A stretch of 32,954 nt of DNA from Mycolicibacterium vinylchloridicum. GTDB taxonomy: Bacteria; Actinomycetota; Actinomycetes; Mycobacteriales; Mycobacteriaceae. Below are positions 14,406 through 22,301 of the stretch, in pieces. The notes under the pieces were generated by a model. That model was not told the origin of the DNA. It worked only from the letters and a program-made list of their open reading frames with translations, and did not search any database. The stretch lies in assembly GCF_013404075.1 (NCBI RefSeq), contig NZ_JACBJQ010000054.1:1-32954 (forward strand), read 5' to 3'. How positions within the stretch are numbered: the stretch's first letter is position 1; each line of letters opens with the position of its first letter. Made by a program: the position numbers and the translations under genes.

Positions 14406-14480
14406 TTGTTTTCGCATGCAAAAGTCGAACGGGTCAGCGCGTTGCCCCGACATGACTCGGCTGACGGGTGACGGCCCAAG

Positions 14481-14512
14481 AAAAAAGTCAGGCCCCGAAA
14501 ACGGGGCCTGAC
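14481..14512 (-). terminator. Strong intrinsic terminator after tRNA-His
   Basis: GTCAGGCCCCG and CGGGGCCTGAC form a perfect 11-bp stem around a four-base loop. On the minus strand it is followed at once by six T residues (14481-14486). It begins six bases past the tRNA-His 3' end. This is a textbook Rho-independent terminator and is unusually strong for a mycobacterium. Confidence 0.92.
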
Positions 14513-14518
14513 CTGCAG

Positions 14519-14592
14519 GGTGGCTGACGGGACTCGAACCCGCGACAGCCAGGATCACAACCTGGTGCTCTACCAACTGAACTACAGCCACC
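14519..14592 (-). tRNA. tRNA-His (anticodon GUG)
   Basis: The minus strand reads GGTGGCTGTAGTTCAGTTGG and folds as a cloverleaf. The acceptor stem is GUGGCUG/CAGCCAC, with the extra G at position -1 facing discriminator C, the hallmark of tRNA-His. The anticodon stem CCAGG/CCTGG encloses TTGTGAT, giving GUG. The T-arm contains GGTTCGAGTCC. CCA is not encoded. A tRNA-His next to orn is also the arrangement recalled for M. tuberculosis. Confidence 0.96.
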
Positions 14593-14635
14593 ATCGCTGG
14601 ACACCGTCCTGGGGACGGCAGCAGCGTCGTCGATA

Positions 14636-15271
14636 CTAGCCGTTGTCGGCCTCAACAGCCGAATCCGTTTCGCCGACCCCGTCGATTGCGGCGACCGCGG
14701 TGGCGATCTCGCTGGTAGACGGCCCGGGCAGGGGCACGAACGCGGTCGCCCGGTAGTACTTCAGCTCGCGGATCGACTCCTGGATATCGGCCAGGGCCCG
14801 GTGCGCGAGGCCCTTCTCCGGCTGGCCGTAGTAGATGCGCGGATACCAGCGCCGGCAGAGTTCCTTGATCGAGCTGACGTCGATCATGCGGTAGTGCAGG
14901 TAGGAGTCCAGCGCCGGCATGTCGCGGGCGATGAAGCCGCGGTCGGTGGCGATCGAATTGCCCGCCAGCGGTGCGGTCTTGGCCTGTTTGACGTGGGTGC
15001 GGATGTAGTCGAGGACGAGTTGCTCGGCGGACGCCACGTCGACGGTCGACGTGCGGACCTCCTCGGTGAGCCCGGATCGGTGGTGCATCTGGGCGACGAC
15101 CTCGATCATGCCGTTCAGCGCCTCGTCGTCGGCGTGGATCACGACGTCGATCCCGTCCCCGAGGACGTTGAGCTCGGCGTCGGTGACCAACGCGGCGATC
15201 TCGATGAGCTTGTCGGTCCGCAGGTCGAGCCCCGTCATCTCGCAGTCGATCCACACCAATTCTTCGCGCAC
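14636..15271 (-). CDS. orn: Oligoribonuclease
   Basis: This 211-residue DEDDh exonuclease degrades 2-5 nucleotide RNAs, including pGpG from cyclic-di-GMP turnover, to mononucleotides. Catalytic residues are Asp9 and Glu11 (LVWIDCEMTGLDL), Asp110 (SIATDRGF), His157 and Asp162 (LAHRALADI). The chain is nearly collinear with M. tuberculosis Orn (Rv2511), including HYRMIDVSSIKELCRRWYPR and the PGPSTSEIA tail. GTG at 15271 gives the usual length; a TTG at 15280 is an alternative start three codons upstream. The gene is divergent from the DUF853 ATPase with 75 bases between them. The tRNA-His gene follows on the same strand after 43 bases. Confidence 0.95.
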   Translation of the reverse strand: MREELVWIDCEMTGLDLRTDKLIEIAALVTDAELNVLGDGIDVVIHADDEALNGMIEVVAQMHHRSGLTEEVRTSTVDVASAEQLVLDYIRTHVKQAKTAPLAGNSIATDRGFIARDMPALDSYLHYRMIDVSSIKELCRRWYPRIYYGQPEKGLAHRALADIQESIRELKYYRATAFVPLPGPSTSEIATAVAAIDGVGETDSAVEADNG

Positions 15272-15346
15272 AGCGCTCAACCCTAAGCCCCAGGTGCCAA
15301 GTAGTGTCGTAGCGGCCATCACCCGAGTGACGACGGAGGCCAGCCG

Positions 15347-16924
15347 ATGACGAGCGAATCGACAGCGACTCCTGCCCAGCAGATCGCCGCCGGCTACGCG
15401 ACCACGGGCCAGGCGCTCGATCTCGGCTCGGTCATCGTCGACGGCGTCGTCGATCCGGCAGCGCAGGTCCGAATCCCGCTGGCCATGATGAACCGCCACG
15501 GACTGGTCGCCGGGGCCACCGGCACCGGCAAGACGAAGACGCTACAGGTGATCGCCGAGCAGCTGTCGGCCGCCGGGGTGCCGGTGATGATGGCCGACGT
15601 CAAGGGCGACCTGTCCGGGCTGACGCGGGCGGGGGAGTCCAGCGACCGTACTCTGCAGCGGGCCAAGGACACCGGCGACGACGGTTGGACCGGGGCGCCG
15701 TTCCCCGTCGAGTTCCTGTCGCTGGGCACGGACGGCATCGGTGTCCCGGTGCGCGCCACGATTTCGGCGTTCGGCCCAATCTTGCTGTCAAAGGTGTTGG
15801 GGCTCAATCCCACTCAGGAGTCGACTCTCGGACTGATCTTCCACTGGGCTGACCAGCAGGGCCTTCCACTGCTGGACCTCAAGGACCTGCGCTCGGTGAT
15901 CACCTACCTCACCAGTGACGAGGGCAAGAAAGTCCTCAAGACCATTGGTGGGGTCTCGCCGCAGACTGCGGGTGTCATCCTGCGGGCGCTGGTCAATCTC
16001 GAGGCCGACGGCGGCGCCACCTTCTTCGGCGAGCCCGAGCTCGACCCGGCGGATCTGCTGCGCGTCGATGCGCAGGGCCGCGGGGTGATCACCCTGCTCG
16101 AGCTGGGTGATCAGGCGGCCCGGCCGGTGATGTTCTCGACGTTCCTGATGTGGGTGCTGGCCGACCTGTTCACCTATCTCCCCGAGGTCGGCGACATCGA
16201 CAAGCCCAAGCTGGTGTTCTTCTTCGACGAGGCTCACCTGTTGTTCGCCGACGCCTCCAAGGCGTTCCTGCAGCAGGTCGAGCAGACGGTCAAACTGATC
16301 CGGTCCAAGGGCGTCGGCGTCTTCTTCTGCACCCAGCTGCCCACCGACGTACCCAATAACGTGCTATCCCAATTGGGTGCGCGTGTTCAGCATGCGTTGC
16401 GGGCGTTCACGCCCGACGATCAGAAGGCCCTGTCCAAGACGGTGCGAACCTATCCCAAGACCCAGTTCTACGATCTGGAAACAGATTTGACGTCGCTGGG
16501 TATCGGCGAGGCCATCGTCACGGTGCTCTCCGAACGTGGCGCCCCGACGCCGGTGGCGTGGACCAGGATGCGTCCGCCCCAGTCGTTGATGGACACCATC
16601 GGGCCCGACGCAATCAAGGCCGCCGCCGAGTCGAGTCCGCTGTTCGCGAAGTACGGCCAGACCATCGATCGGGAGTCCGCGTACGAGATGCTGGCGACGA
16701 AACTGGCGCCACCGGCGGAGGAGCCGGTCGACCTACCGCCGCTGCTGCCGACCGGAATCGACCTGCCACCCATGCCGAAACCGGAGAAGGCCGAACCCGG
16801 CGTGCTCGATCAGGTGATGAACAGCCCGGCGTTCAAGAGCGCGATGCGTTCGGCGGGAACGGTTATCGGCCGCGAAATCACGCGCAGCATTTTCGGGACT
16901 GCCCGCCGAACACGCAGACGCTAA
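15347..16924 (+). CDS. HerA-like ATPase, DUF853 family
   Basis: The 525-residue protein is a P-loop ATPase of the HerA/FtsK class (DUF853, like E. coli YjgR and M. tuberculosis Rv2510c). The Walker A motif is GATGTGKTKT at 56-65, with MADVKGDLSGL after it. The Walker B motif is LVFFFDEAHLLF with DEAH at 294-297. A sensor-like stretch GVFFCTQLPTDVP follows near 325-337, and an arginine finger could lie in GARVQHALRAFTPDD. Family members are thought to be hexameric DNA-pumping or remodelling motors, but their cellular role is not established. The C-terminus is Pro-rich, then basic (RRTRRR). ATG at 15347 has GGAGG seven bases upstream. The stop interlocks with that of convergent cmrA (CTAA). Confidence 0.9.
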   Translation: MTSESTATPAQQIAAGYATTGQALDLGSVIVDGVVDPAAQVRIPLAMMNRHGLVAGATGTGKTKTLQVIAEQLSAAGVPVMMADVKGDLSGLTRAGESSDRTLQRAKDTGDDGWTGAPFPVEFLSLGTDGIGVPVRATISAFGPILLSKVLGLNPTQESTLGLIFHWADQQGLPLLDLKDLRSVITYLTSDEGKKVLKTIGGVSPQTAGVILRALVNLEADGGATFFGEPELDPADLLRVDAQGRGVITLLELGDQAARPVMFSTFLMWVLADLFTYLPEVGDIDKPKLVFFFDEAHLLFADASKAFLQQVEQTVKLIRSKGVGVFFCTQLPTDVPNNVLSQLGARVQHALRAFTPDDQKALSKTVRTYPKTQFYDLETDLTSLGIGEAIVTVLSERGAPTPVAWTRMRPPQSLMDTIGPDAIKAAAESSPLFAKYGQTIDRESAYEMLATKLAPPAEEPVDLPPLLPTGIDLPPMPKPEKAEPGVLDQVMNSPAFKSAMRSAGTVIGREITRSIFGTARRTRRR

Positions 16925-17727
16925 TCGCCGCCGAGCTTCTTGTAGACCGCGCCGACAATCGGCGTGACGATCCCGCGCGGCGCATACCCCGAGGCCACCG
17001 ACATCGCCTTGGACGTCAGACCCGGCACGATCCGCATCTTGTTGCGCGCCAAGCCATCCAGCGAGATCCGCGCCGTGTACTCGGTGTTGATCCACAGGAA
17101 GTCCGGAATCAAGCGCTCCACCAGTGACTGCTCTGCCACGTCGGGCAGTTCGGTGCGCACCGGTCCCGGCGCCAGCACGGTCACATGCACACCCGAGTTC
17201 TTGACCTCGCCGCGCAGCGACTCGCTGAACGTGTTGGCGAACGCCTTGCTCGCCGCGTAAGTCGCGTTGTTGGGAATTGGGGAGTTCCCGGCGGCCGACC
17301 CCGAAATCAGGATGCCGCCGGCCTTGCGGGCCAGCATCCCGGGCAGGACGGCGAGCACCAGATCGTGCACCCCGAGCACGTTGAGCTGAACCTGCGCACG
17401 CTCGGCAGCCGGATCCAGCTTCGCCACCGGCCCGAACGTGGCGGTGCCCGCGTTGGCGCACAGGATCGAGATGTCACGCCCGGCCAGCTCGTCGGCGAAC
17501 GCGGTGCGCTCCTGCGGGTCGGCGAGATCCACCGGCCGTACCTCGACGGTGACGCCGTAGCGCTCGGTCAGCCGCGCGGCCAGCGTGTGCAGCACGTCGG
17601 CTCGGCGCGCGGTGATGATCAGGTGATGGCCGCGCGCGGCGAGCTCGGTGGCCAACGCCTCGCCGATGCCCTGGGAGGCACCGGTGACGACGGCTCGGCT
17701 GTCCGGGGCGGGTGCGGGTACTGGCAT
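16921..17727 (-). CDS. cmrA: Mycolate 3-oxo reductase, SDR family
   Basis: This 268-residue short-chain dehydrogenase has TGASQGIG at 15-22 (NADP binding), NAG at 92-94, and catalytic Ser144, Tyr157 and Lys161 (YAASK). It has the length and the basic, hydrophobic C-terminal region of M. tuberculosis Rv2509, known as CmrA. That enzyme reduces the 3-oxo group of the freshly condensed alpha-alkyl beta-ketoacyl precursor to give mature mycolic acid. The assignment rests on sequence type plus position beside the DUF853 gene and orn, as in M. tuberculosis. ATG at 17727 is divergent from the MFS gene, with only 23 bases between start codons, so the two promoters must overlap the coding ends. The stop interlocks with that of the DUF853 gene. 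Confidence 0.88.
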   Translation of the reverse strand: MPVPAPAPDSRAVVTGASQGIGEALATELAARGHHLIITARRADVLHTLAARLTERYGVTVEVRPVDLADPQERTAFADELAGRDISILCANAGTATFGPVAKLDPAAERAQVQLNVLGVHDLVLAVLPGMLARKAGGILISGSAAGNSPIPNNATYAASKAFANTFSESLRGEVKNSGVHVTVLAPGPVRTELPDVAEQSLVERLIPDFLWINTEYTARISLDGLARNKMRIVPGLTSKAMSVASGYAPRGIVTPIVGAVYKKLGGD

Positions 17728-17750
17728 GCGGCCATCGTAGGGTGGCCCGC

Positions 17751-19070
17751 ATGACCAGCCCCCCGCCGGTTGCCCAGACCGTCGGCCGGTCGAAAGTTGT
17801 CGCCTGGGCGTTGTGGGACTGCGGTTCCACCGGCATGAACGCCATCGTCACGACCTTCGTCTTCTCGGTGTACCTCACCAGCACGGTCGGCCAGAACCTG
17901 CCCGGCGACACCTCGCCGGCCAGCTGGCTGGGCCGGGCGCTGGCCATCGCCGGCCTGACCGTCGCGGTGTTGGCGCCGCTCACCGGTGTGCTGGTCCAGG
18001 CGCCCCACCGGCGCCGCGCCGTGCTGACCACGCTGACCGCCCTGGCGGTCCTGGCCACCGCTGCGATGAGCCTGATCCGGGCCGATCCCGCCTACTTCGC
18101 GATCGGTCTGGTCCTGCTGTCGTTCACCGCCGCCTGCGGTGACCTGGGCAGCGTGCCCTACAACGCGATGCTGCGGCAGCTGACCACGCGGGAGAACTCC
18201 GGGCGCATCTCGGGGGTCGGGGCGGCCGCCGGCTACTTCGGCAGCGTCGCGCTCCTGATGGTCATCTACGCCGCATTCATCGCCGGGGACGGCCCGACCC
18301 GCGGCCTCTTCGGAGTCCCGGTCGCCGACGGACAGAATGTGCGTGCCGCGATGGTGATGGCCGCGCTCTGGTTCACCGTGCTCGCCCTGCCGCTGCTGAT
18401 CACCGCGCACACCTTCGCCCCCGCGGTCGAGCCGCAATCCCCGCGCGTCGGCCTGCTCGGCGGCTATCGCCGGCTGTGGAACGACCTGCGCGACGAGTGG
18501 CGGCGTGATCGCAACCTGGTCTACTACCTGATCGTCAGCGCCATCTTCCGGGACGGAATCGCCGGGGTGTTCGCCTTCGGCGCGGTGCTCGGCGTCAGCG
18601 TCTACGGCATCTCGCCGGCGAACGTGCTGATCTTCGGCGTCATCGCCAGCACCATGGCCTCGCTCGGCGCGGTCCTCGCGGGTCCCGTCGACGACCGGAT
18701 CGGGGGCAAGCCGGTGATCGTCGCCTCGCTGGCGGTGATGATCGCGGTCGGTGTCACTCTGCTGTCGCTGTCGGGACCCGTCGTGTTCTGGATCTGCGGC
18801 CTACTGCTGGCGCTGTGCGTCGGACCCGTCACGACCTCGGCCCGCACGGTCCTGTTGCGCATGGTCAGCGAGGGCAAGGAGGCCGTGGCCTTCGGGCTCT
18901 ACACCACCACCGGGCGGGCGGCGTCGTTCCTGGCGCCGTGGCTGTTCTTCGTGTTCGTGGACGCGTTCCACGCCGACCGCGCCGGCCTGGGTGGGCTGTG
19001 CGTTGTGCTGGCGGTCGGGCTGGTGGGCATGGTGGCCGTGAAGGTGCCCAACGATGGACGTCGGGGCTAA
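17751..19070 (+). CDS. MFS transporter, UMF1/Atg22-like
   Basis: The product has 439 residues and about 12 hydrophobic membrane helices. The N-terminus KVVAWALWDCGSTGMNAIVTT resembles the opening of UMF1/Atg22-family permeases (WALWD.G...). A large loop with an Arg-rich RLWNDLRDEWRRDRNL lies near the middle. The late motif GPVDDRIGGKPV and the ARTVLLRMV segment near helix 10 also fit the family. Substrate unknown; yeast Atg22 exports amino acids, which is only a loose guide. ATG at 17751 is preferred to an upstream in-frame start at 17712 because the latter overlaps cmrA. The homologue in M. tuberculosis is probably Rv2508c. The stop interlocks with that of the MmpS-like gene. Confidence 0.87.
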   Translation: MTSPPPVAQTVGRSKVVAWALWDCGSTGMNAIVTTFVFSVYLTSTVGQNLPGDTSPASWLGRALAIAGLTVAVLAPLTGVLVQAPHRRRAVLTTLTALAVLATAAMSLIRADPAYFAIGLVLLSFTAACGDLGSVPYNAMLRQLTTRENSGRISGVGAAAGYFGSVALLMVIYAAFIAGDGPTRGLFGVPVADGQNVRAAMVMAALWFTVLALPLLITAHTFAPAVEPQSPRVGLLGGYRRLWNDLRDEWRRDRNLVYYLIVSAIFRDGIAGVFAFGAVLGVSVYGISPANVLIFGVIASTMASLGAVLAGPVDDRIGGKPVIVASLAVMIAVGVTLLSLSGPVVFWICGLLLALCVGPVTTSARTVLLRMVSEGKEAVAFGLYTTTGRAASFLAPWLFFVFVDAFHADRAGLGGLCVVLAVGLVGMVAVKVPNDGRRG

Positions 19071-19819
19071 CCCGCCCCGGTGCAGATCGTCAGGCCGCGG
19101 CCGGTGCGTTCCCGCACCTGCGCCCCGTTGACCGACACATTGCACACCACGTCGCGCCCGACGTTGACGACGGCGACGCTGGCCGATGCGCGTGCGGGCG
19201 CCGGCAGGCTGACCTCTTTACTCCACGGCAGCAGCACGTTGAATTCGGTCTGCATGATGCCGCCGGTGTCGACGTAGGTGATGTTGATCGCGCGGCCCTC
19301 ACCCAGCACGTTATAGACGACGGTGTCGGTTCCCGTGGGGCTGGTGGTGCCGCCCGGCACTGTCGGCGTTCCCGGTGTACCGGTGGTCGTCGGCAGCGAA
19401 GGCACGGTCGGCGTGGGGATGGAGGTGGTGGCCCGAGGCGTCGTCGACGCCGTCTCGGACAGCGGTGGCAGCGGTGCGACCACCGTCGTCTCCCTGGCGG
19501 AGCTGCTCACGATCACCAGAGCGATCACCAACCCCACCACCAGAAGCACCGCGACGGCGGCGGCGATCCACAACCACTTCGGCGATTTCGGCGGTCCCGG
19601 TGGCGGCGCAGCCGGGTCGTTGGGCGGCGGATAGCCCCCGCCCTGCTGCCAATACGACGACGGCAGCTGTTCGGTGGGTTGTGTGCCGCCCTGGCCGTAC
19701 CCGGGCGCGGCGTAGCCGGGTCCGTAATACTGGCCGGCGTAGGCGGGATCGGTGCTCTGCGGATAACCGCTTCCGGCCTGCGTCGGGTCAGACCACCCCG
19801 ATCGACGCGGATCGTTCAT
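19067..19819 (-). CDS. Proline-rich membrane protein with MmpS-like C-terminal domain
   Basis: The product has 250 residues. ATG at 19819 follows GAGGTGGG. Residues 1-80 are a cytoplasmic Gly/Pro/Tyr-rich segment (YYGPGYAAPGYGQGG). A single membrane helix spans 82-104. Residues 110-165 are an extracellular Thr/Pro/Ser linker, and 166-250 a small beta domain with Cys226 and Cys246 likely bonded. This is the layout of MmpS-type and Rv2507-like proteins. MmpS proteins assist MmpL lipid exporters, but no mmpL is here. The neighbours cmrA and an MFS permease point loosely to the cell envelope. A second ATG at 19879 is possible but unlikely. Confidence 0.85.
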   Translation of the reverse strand: MNDPRRSGWSDPTQAGSGYPQSTDPAYAGQYYGPGYAAPGYGQGGTQPTEQLPSSYWQQGGGYPPPNDPAAPPPGPPKSPKWLWIAAAVAVLLVVGLVIALVIVSSSARETTVVAPLPPLSETASTTPRATTSIPTPTVPSLPTTTGTPGTPTVPGGTTSPTGTDTVVYNVLGEGRAINITYVDTGGIMQTEFNVLLPWSKEVSLPAPARASASVAVVNVGRDVVCNVSVNGAQVRERTGRGLTICTGAG

Positions 19820-19960
19820 GCCCACCTCATGGTTGCCCAGGCTACCTGCGCGCGGCAGCCCCCGTCCGGTCCCTGTCAACTCTGGTTGTGTTTACCACCG
19901 GCGACCCGCGTGGAACGTGTTACCGAGAAGAAAGTCATCGTCACCGGAATGTGAGGCCGA

Positions 19961-21835
19961 GTGGAACAGGACGTTCGCGCGACCTACGGCGCATCGCTGT
20001 CGCCCGACGCGACGGCGTTCGCCCACATCGTCGACGACGGTGGTTACCCCCGCGCCGTCCAACGGTTTTTGCGCGGCTGGCGGGCCAGCTCCTCCCGCGA
20101 CGTCGAACTGCCGGTGCAGGGTCCGGTGACCAGGGTCATCCACTCCGCAGACGGGCATTGGCTGGCCTGTCAGGTTGCCCCCGACGGCAGCACCCGCAGC
20201 CAGATCTGGGTGGTCACCACCGACCCCGACGACCGGATGGCCCGCCGAATCGACGGCATGGGCTCCGACGGAATGGCCGGCACCGCCGAGTTGATCGCAT
20301 GGGACGGCACCCGGGTCTGCGCGATCCTGACCGGTGAGGACGGCGTCGGCCAGTCCAGTCTGATCGACCCGGCCGACGGCACGGTGACCGTGCTGGATCG
20401 CCGCTCGGGCGGCCGGCTGGTCGACGCCTGGGCCGGCTCGGCGCTGATCCGCGTCGGCCCGCGCGGCTATCGCGAGCTGATCATGCGGACCGGCCTCACC
20501 GAAATCGCTTTGCTGCCTTCGGATCCCGGATCCAACACCGATATGGGCGTGATACTCGACGATCACCATCCGCGGCGGCTGCGATCAGGGCCGGACGGCG
20601 AGGACACCACGCTGTATCACCCCGCATACACCTACGGACCGGACTTCGCCGATGGCTATGTACGCGCACTGATCCGCAGCGATAACGGTGCGACACATAG
20701 CCGTCTGCTTGAAGTGACCGTCACCCCCGACGGGGTGGCATATCACGTCGTCGCCGAGCGTCCCGGCTACGACCTCGACGAATTCGTGGTCAGCGACGAT
20801 CTGTCGACGGTCGCTCTGCTGTGGAACATCAACGGCTGCAGCGAATTACAGATCCTCGAATACGCCGACAACACGCTGGCGGAGCCCATCGTCCTGCCCA
20901 ACCTGGTGGCCGGTGAGCTGTCGATCAGCGCGGGCGGATCAATGGTCGCCCTGACACTGCAGGGCGCGGACATGCCGCGCACCGTCGAACTGGTCGACCC
21001 ACGATCGCGGGAGTGGGAGCGCATCGACCGCAAGCCCAGTGTCGGCCCGGTGTCCGCGCGCCCCAGTCTGCACACCGTCACTGCGCGCGACGGCCGTTCG
21101 CTGTTCGGCTGGCTCTACTGCCCGCCGCCGGGTGTTGAACAGGCCGGCATGATGATCTACCTGCACGGCGGCCCGGAAGGTCAGGCCCGGCCCTCGCACA
21201 GCGAGATCTTCCCGGGGTTGCTCGACGAGGGCATCGCCGTGTTCACCCCGAACGTGCGCGGGTCGGGCGGGCAGGGCCGCGAATTCGTCCACGCCGACGA
21301 CAAGGAGAAGCGCTTCGGCGCGATCGACGACGTGGCCGACTGCGCCCACTACCTGGCTGACCGGGGCTTTGCTGATCCGGGCCGGATCGCTTGTGCGGGT
21401 TGGTCTTACGGCGGCTACCTGACGATGGCGGCGCTGACCTTCCACCCTGATCTGTTCGTTGCCGGCGTCAGTATCTGCGGGATGAGCGATCTGGGCACGT
21501 TCTATCGCAATACCGAGCCGTGGATCGCGGCGGCGTCGTATCCGGAATACGGACATCCGATCGCCGATCGCGACCTGCTCGACGCGCTGTCGCCGCTGCA
21601 GCGGGTGGATTCGCTGGTCGCTCCGCTGCTGGTGGTGCACGGCGGTACCGATACGAATGTCCCGGTCACTGAATCCGAGCAAATCGTCGAGGCATTGCGC
21701 CTGCGTGGCCGCGTTGTGCGCTATCTGCTCTTCGACGACGACGGTCACGAGATCGTCAAGCGCGAGAATCATGCCGCGCTGGCCCGCGCCGTCGCGGATT
21801 GGCTGGCTGCGGCCTTTGACCGGCCCGAGGTTTAG
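19961..21835 (+). CDS. S9-family serine peptidase (acylaminoacyl/prolyl oligopeptidase type)
   Basis: The 624-residue cytosolic protein has no signal peptide. Residues 1-370 form a beta-propeller of WD/TolB type (LSPDATAFAHIVDDGG, SADGHWLACQVAPDG). Residues 385-624 form the alpha/beta-hydrolase domain. The triad is Ser482 (GWSYGGY), Asp564 (GGTDTNVP) and His596 (DDDGHEI). HGGPEGQARPSHSE near 402-415 is the oxyanion region. Such enzymes cleave short peptides or N-acylated amino acids that fit through the propeller. The GTG start at 19961 has GAGG nearby. I recall no such gene between the Rv2506 and Rv2507 equivalents in M. tuberculosis, so it may be an insertion. The downstream SigF-like promoter begins over its last codons. 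Confidence 0.92.
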   Translation: MEQDVRATYGASLSPDATAFAHIVDDGGYPRAVQRFLRGWRASSSRDVELPVQGPVTRVIHSADGHWLACQVAPDGSTRSQIWVVTTDPDDRMARRIDGMGSDGMAGTAELIAWDGTRVCAILTGEDGVGQSSLIDPADGTVTVLDRRSGGRLVDAWAGSALIRVGPRGYRELIMRTGLTEIALLPSDPGSNTDMGVILDDHHPRRLRSGPDGEDTTLYHPAYTYGPDFADGYVRALIRSDNGATHSRLLEVTVTPDGVAYHVVAERPGYDLDEFVVSDDLSTVALLWNINGCSELQILEYADNTLAEPIVLPNLVAGELSISAGGSMVALTLQGADMPRTVELVDPRSREWERIDRKPSVGPVSARPSLHTVTARDGRSLFGWLYCPPPGVEQAGMMIYLHGGPEGQARPSHSEIFPGLLDEGIAVFTPNVRGSGGQGREFVHADDKEKRFGAIDDVADCAHYLADRGFADPGRIACAGWSYGGYLTMAALTFHPDLFVAGVSICGMSDLGTFYRNTEPWIAAASYPEYGHPIADRDLLDALSPLQRVDSLVAPLLVVHGGTDTNVPVTESEQIVEALRLRGRVVRYLLFDDDGHEIVKRENHAALARAVADWLAAAFDRPEV

Positions 21836-21854
21836 GAAACTTTCGGGCGGGTAA
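21829..21854 (+). promoter_or_regulatory. SigF-like promoter for the two tiny membrane proteins
   Basis: GGTTT at 21829-21833 and GGGTAA at 21849-21854 are spaced by 15 bases, an almost exact match to the mycobacterial SigF consensus. The -35 box overlaps the stop region of the S9 peptidase gene. A start near 21861 would leave a short leader containing AAGGAGG before the ATG at 21896. Confidence 0.65.
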
Positions 21855-21895
21855 AACCTTGTGCGCCAAGTACTGCGGATGTACAAGGAGGAACC

Positions 21896-22105
21896 ATGCG
21901 AGGCCGCGGAATCCTGGGCGCGATTGTGATTGTGTGGCTGCTGATCGGAGTCTTCGCTACCTGGCAGCGTGGTTACTTCTCCAACAGCCAAACCAACTGC
22001 GCTACAGCGGGGTCCATTGTCCTGACGGTGATAGCCGGGCCGCTCAACTACGCGGGAGTCAATCCCACCGTGGCGAGCTGCAATCTGCCGCAGCCCAGTC
22101 AGTAG
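21896..22105 (+). CDS. Small membrane protein, unknown function
   Basis: The product has 69 residues. ATG is preceded by AAGGAGG at optimal distance. A hydrophobic helix occupies 6-22 (ILGAIVIVWLLIGVFAT), followed by WQRGYFSN. Cys35 and Cys62 flank a second, weaker hydrophobic segment (40-52), and the end is Pro/Gln rich. A single-pass protein with a disulphide-closed external loop is likely. I know no function. It is probably cotranscribed with the 51-residue gene 40 bases downstream, from the SigF-like promoter upstream, suggesting a role in envelope stress. Confidence 0.8.
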   Translation: MRGRGILGAIVIVWLLIGVFATWQRGYFSNSQTNCATAGSIVLTVIAGPLNYAGVNPTVASCNLPQPSQ

Positions 22106-22145
22106 TGACGAAAAGTGTTCAGCAAGTGAGTAACTGGAGGCAACA

Positions 22146-22301
22146 ATGATCGTTCTCGGAGCAATACTGCTCATCCTCGGGTTTGTCCTGAATATTCAGA
22201 TCCTGTGGACCATCGGTGTCATCCTGCTGGTGGTCGGCGCGGTCCTGTGGTTGCTGGGCAGCGTCGGGCGCCCGGTCGCCGGCCGTCGCTACTGGTATTG
22301 A
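22146..22301 (+). CDS. DUF6131-like tiny membrane protein
   Basis: The product has 51 residues, MIVLGAILLILGFVLNIQ through a second hydrophobic stretch to GRRYWY. GGAGG lies five bases before the ATG. Two membrane helices (about 2-18 and 21-42), a short turn with NIQILW, and a basic aromatic end match the many small actinobacterial proteins I know as DUF6131. The function is unknown. The last 13 bases overlap the 3' end of bkaR on the other strand. The spacing and the shared SigF-like promoter make it the second gene of a two-gene stress unit. Confidence 0.85.
   Translation: MIVLGAILLILGFVLNIQILWTIGVILLVVGAVLWLLGSVGRPVAGRRYWY

Larger units (their letters stand above)
14084..14480. other. AT-richer intergenic region between unknown gene and tRNA-His terminator
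   Basis: This roughly 400-base gap is clearly lower in GC than the rest of the window, especially 14100-14180 and 14360-14430. It contains the TTACTG/CAGTAA inverted repeat at 14118-14131, a doubtful GTG frame at 14160-14405, and a 10-base copy of the tRNA-His 3' end (GGCTGACGGG at 14459-14468). No RNA gene or transposase remnant is recognisable. The composition fits foreign or decaying DNA beside a tRNA. Confidence 0.6.

Noticed and set aside
20939..22174. Minus-strand frame of about 400 residues across the S9 peptidase end and the first tiny membrane protein
   Set aside because: Arg/His/Gln-rich shadow composition; the plus-strand genes have catalytic motifs and strong ribosome-binding sites.
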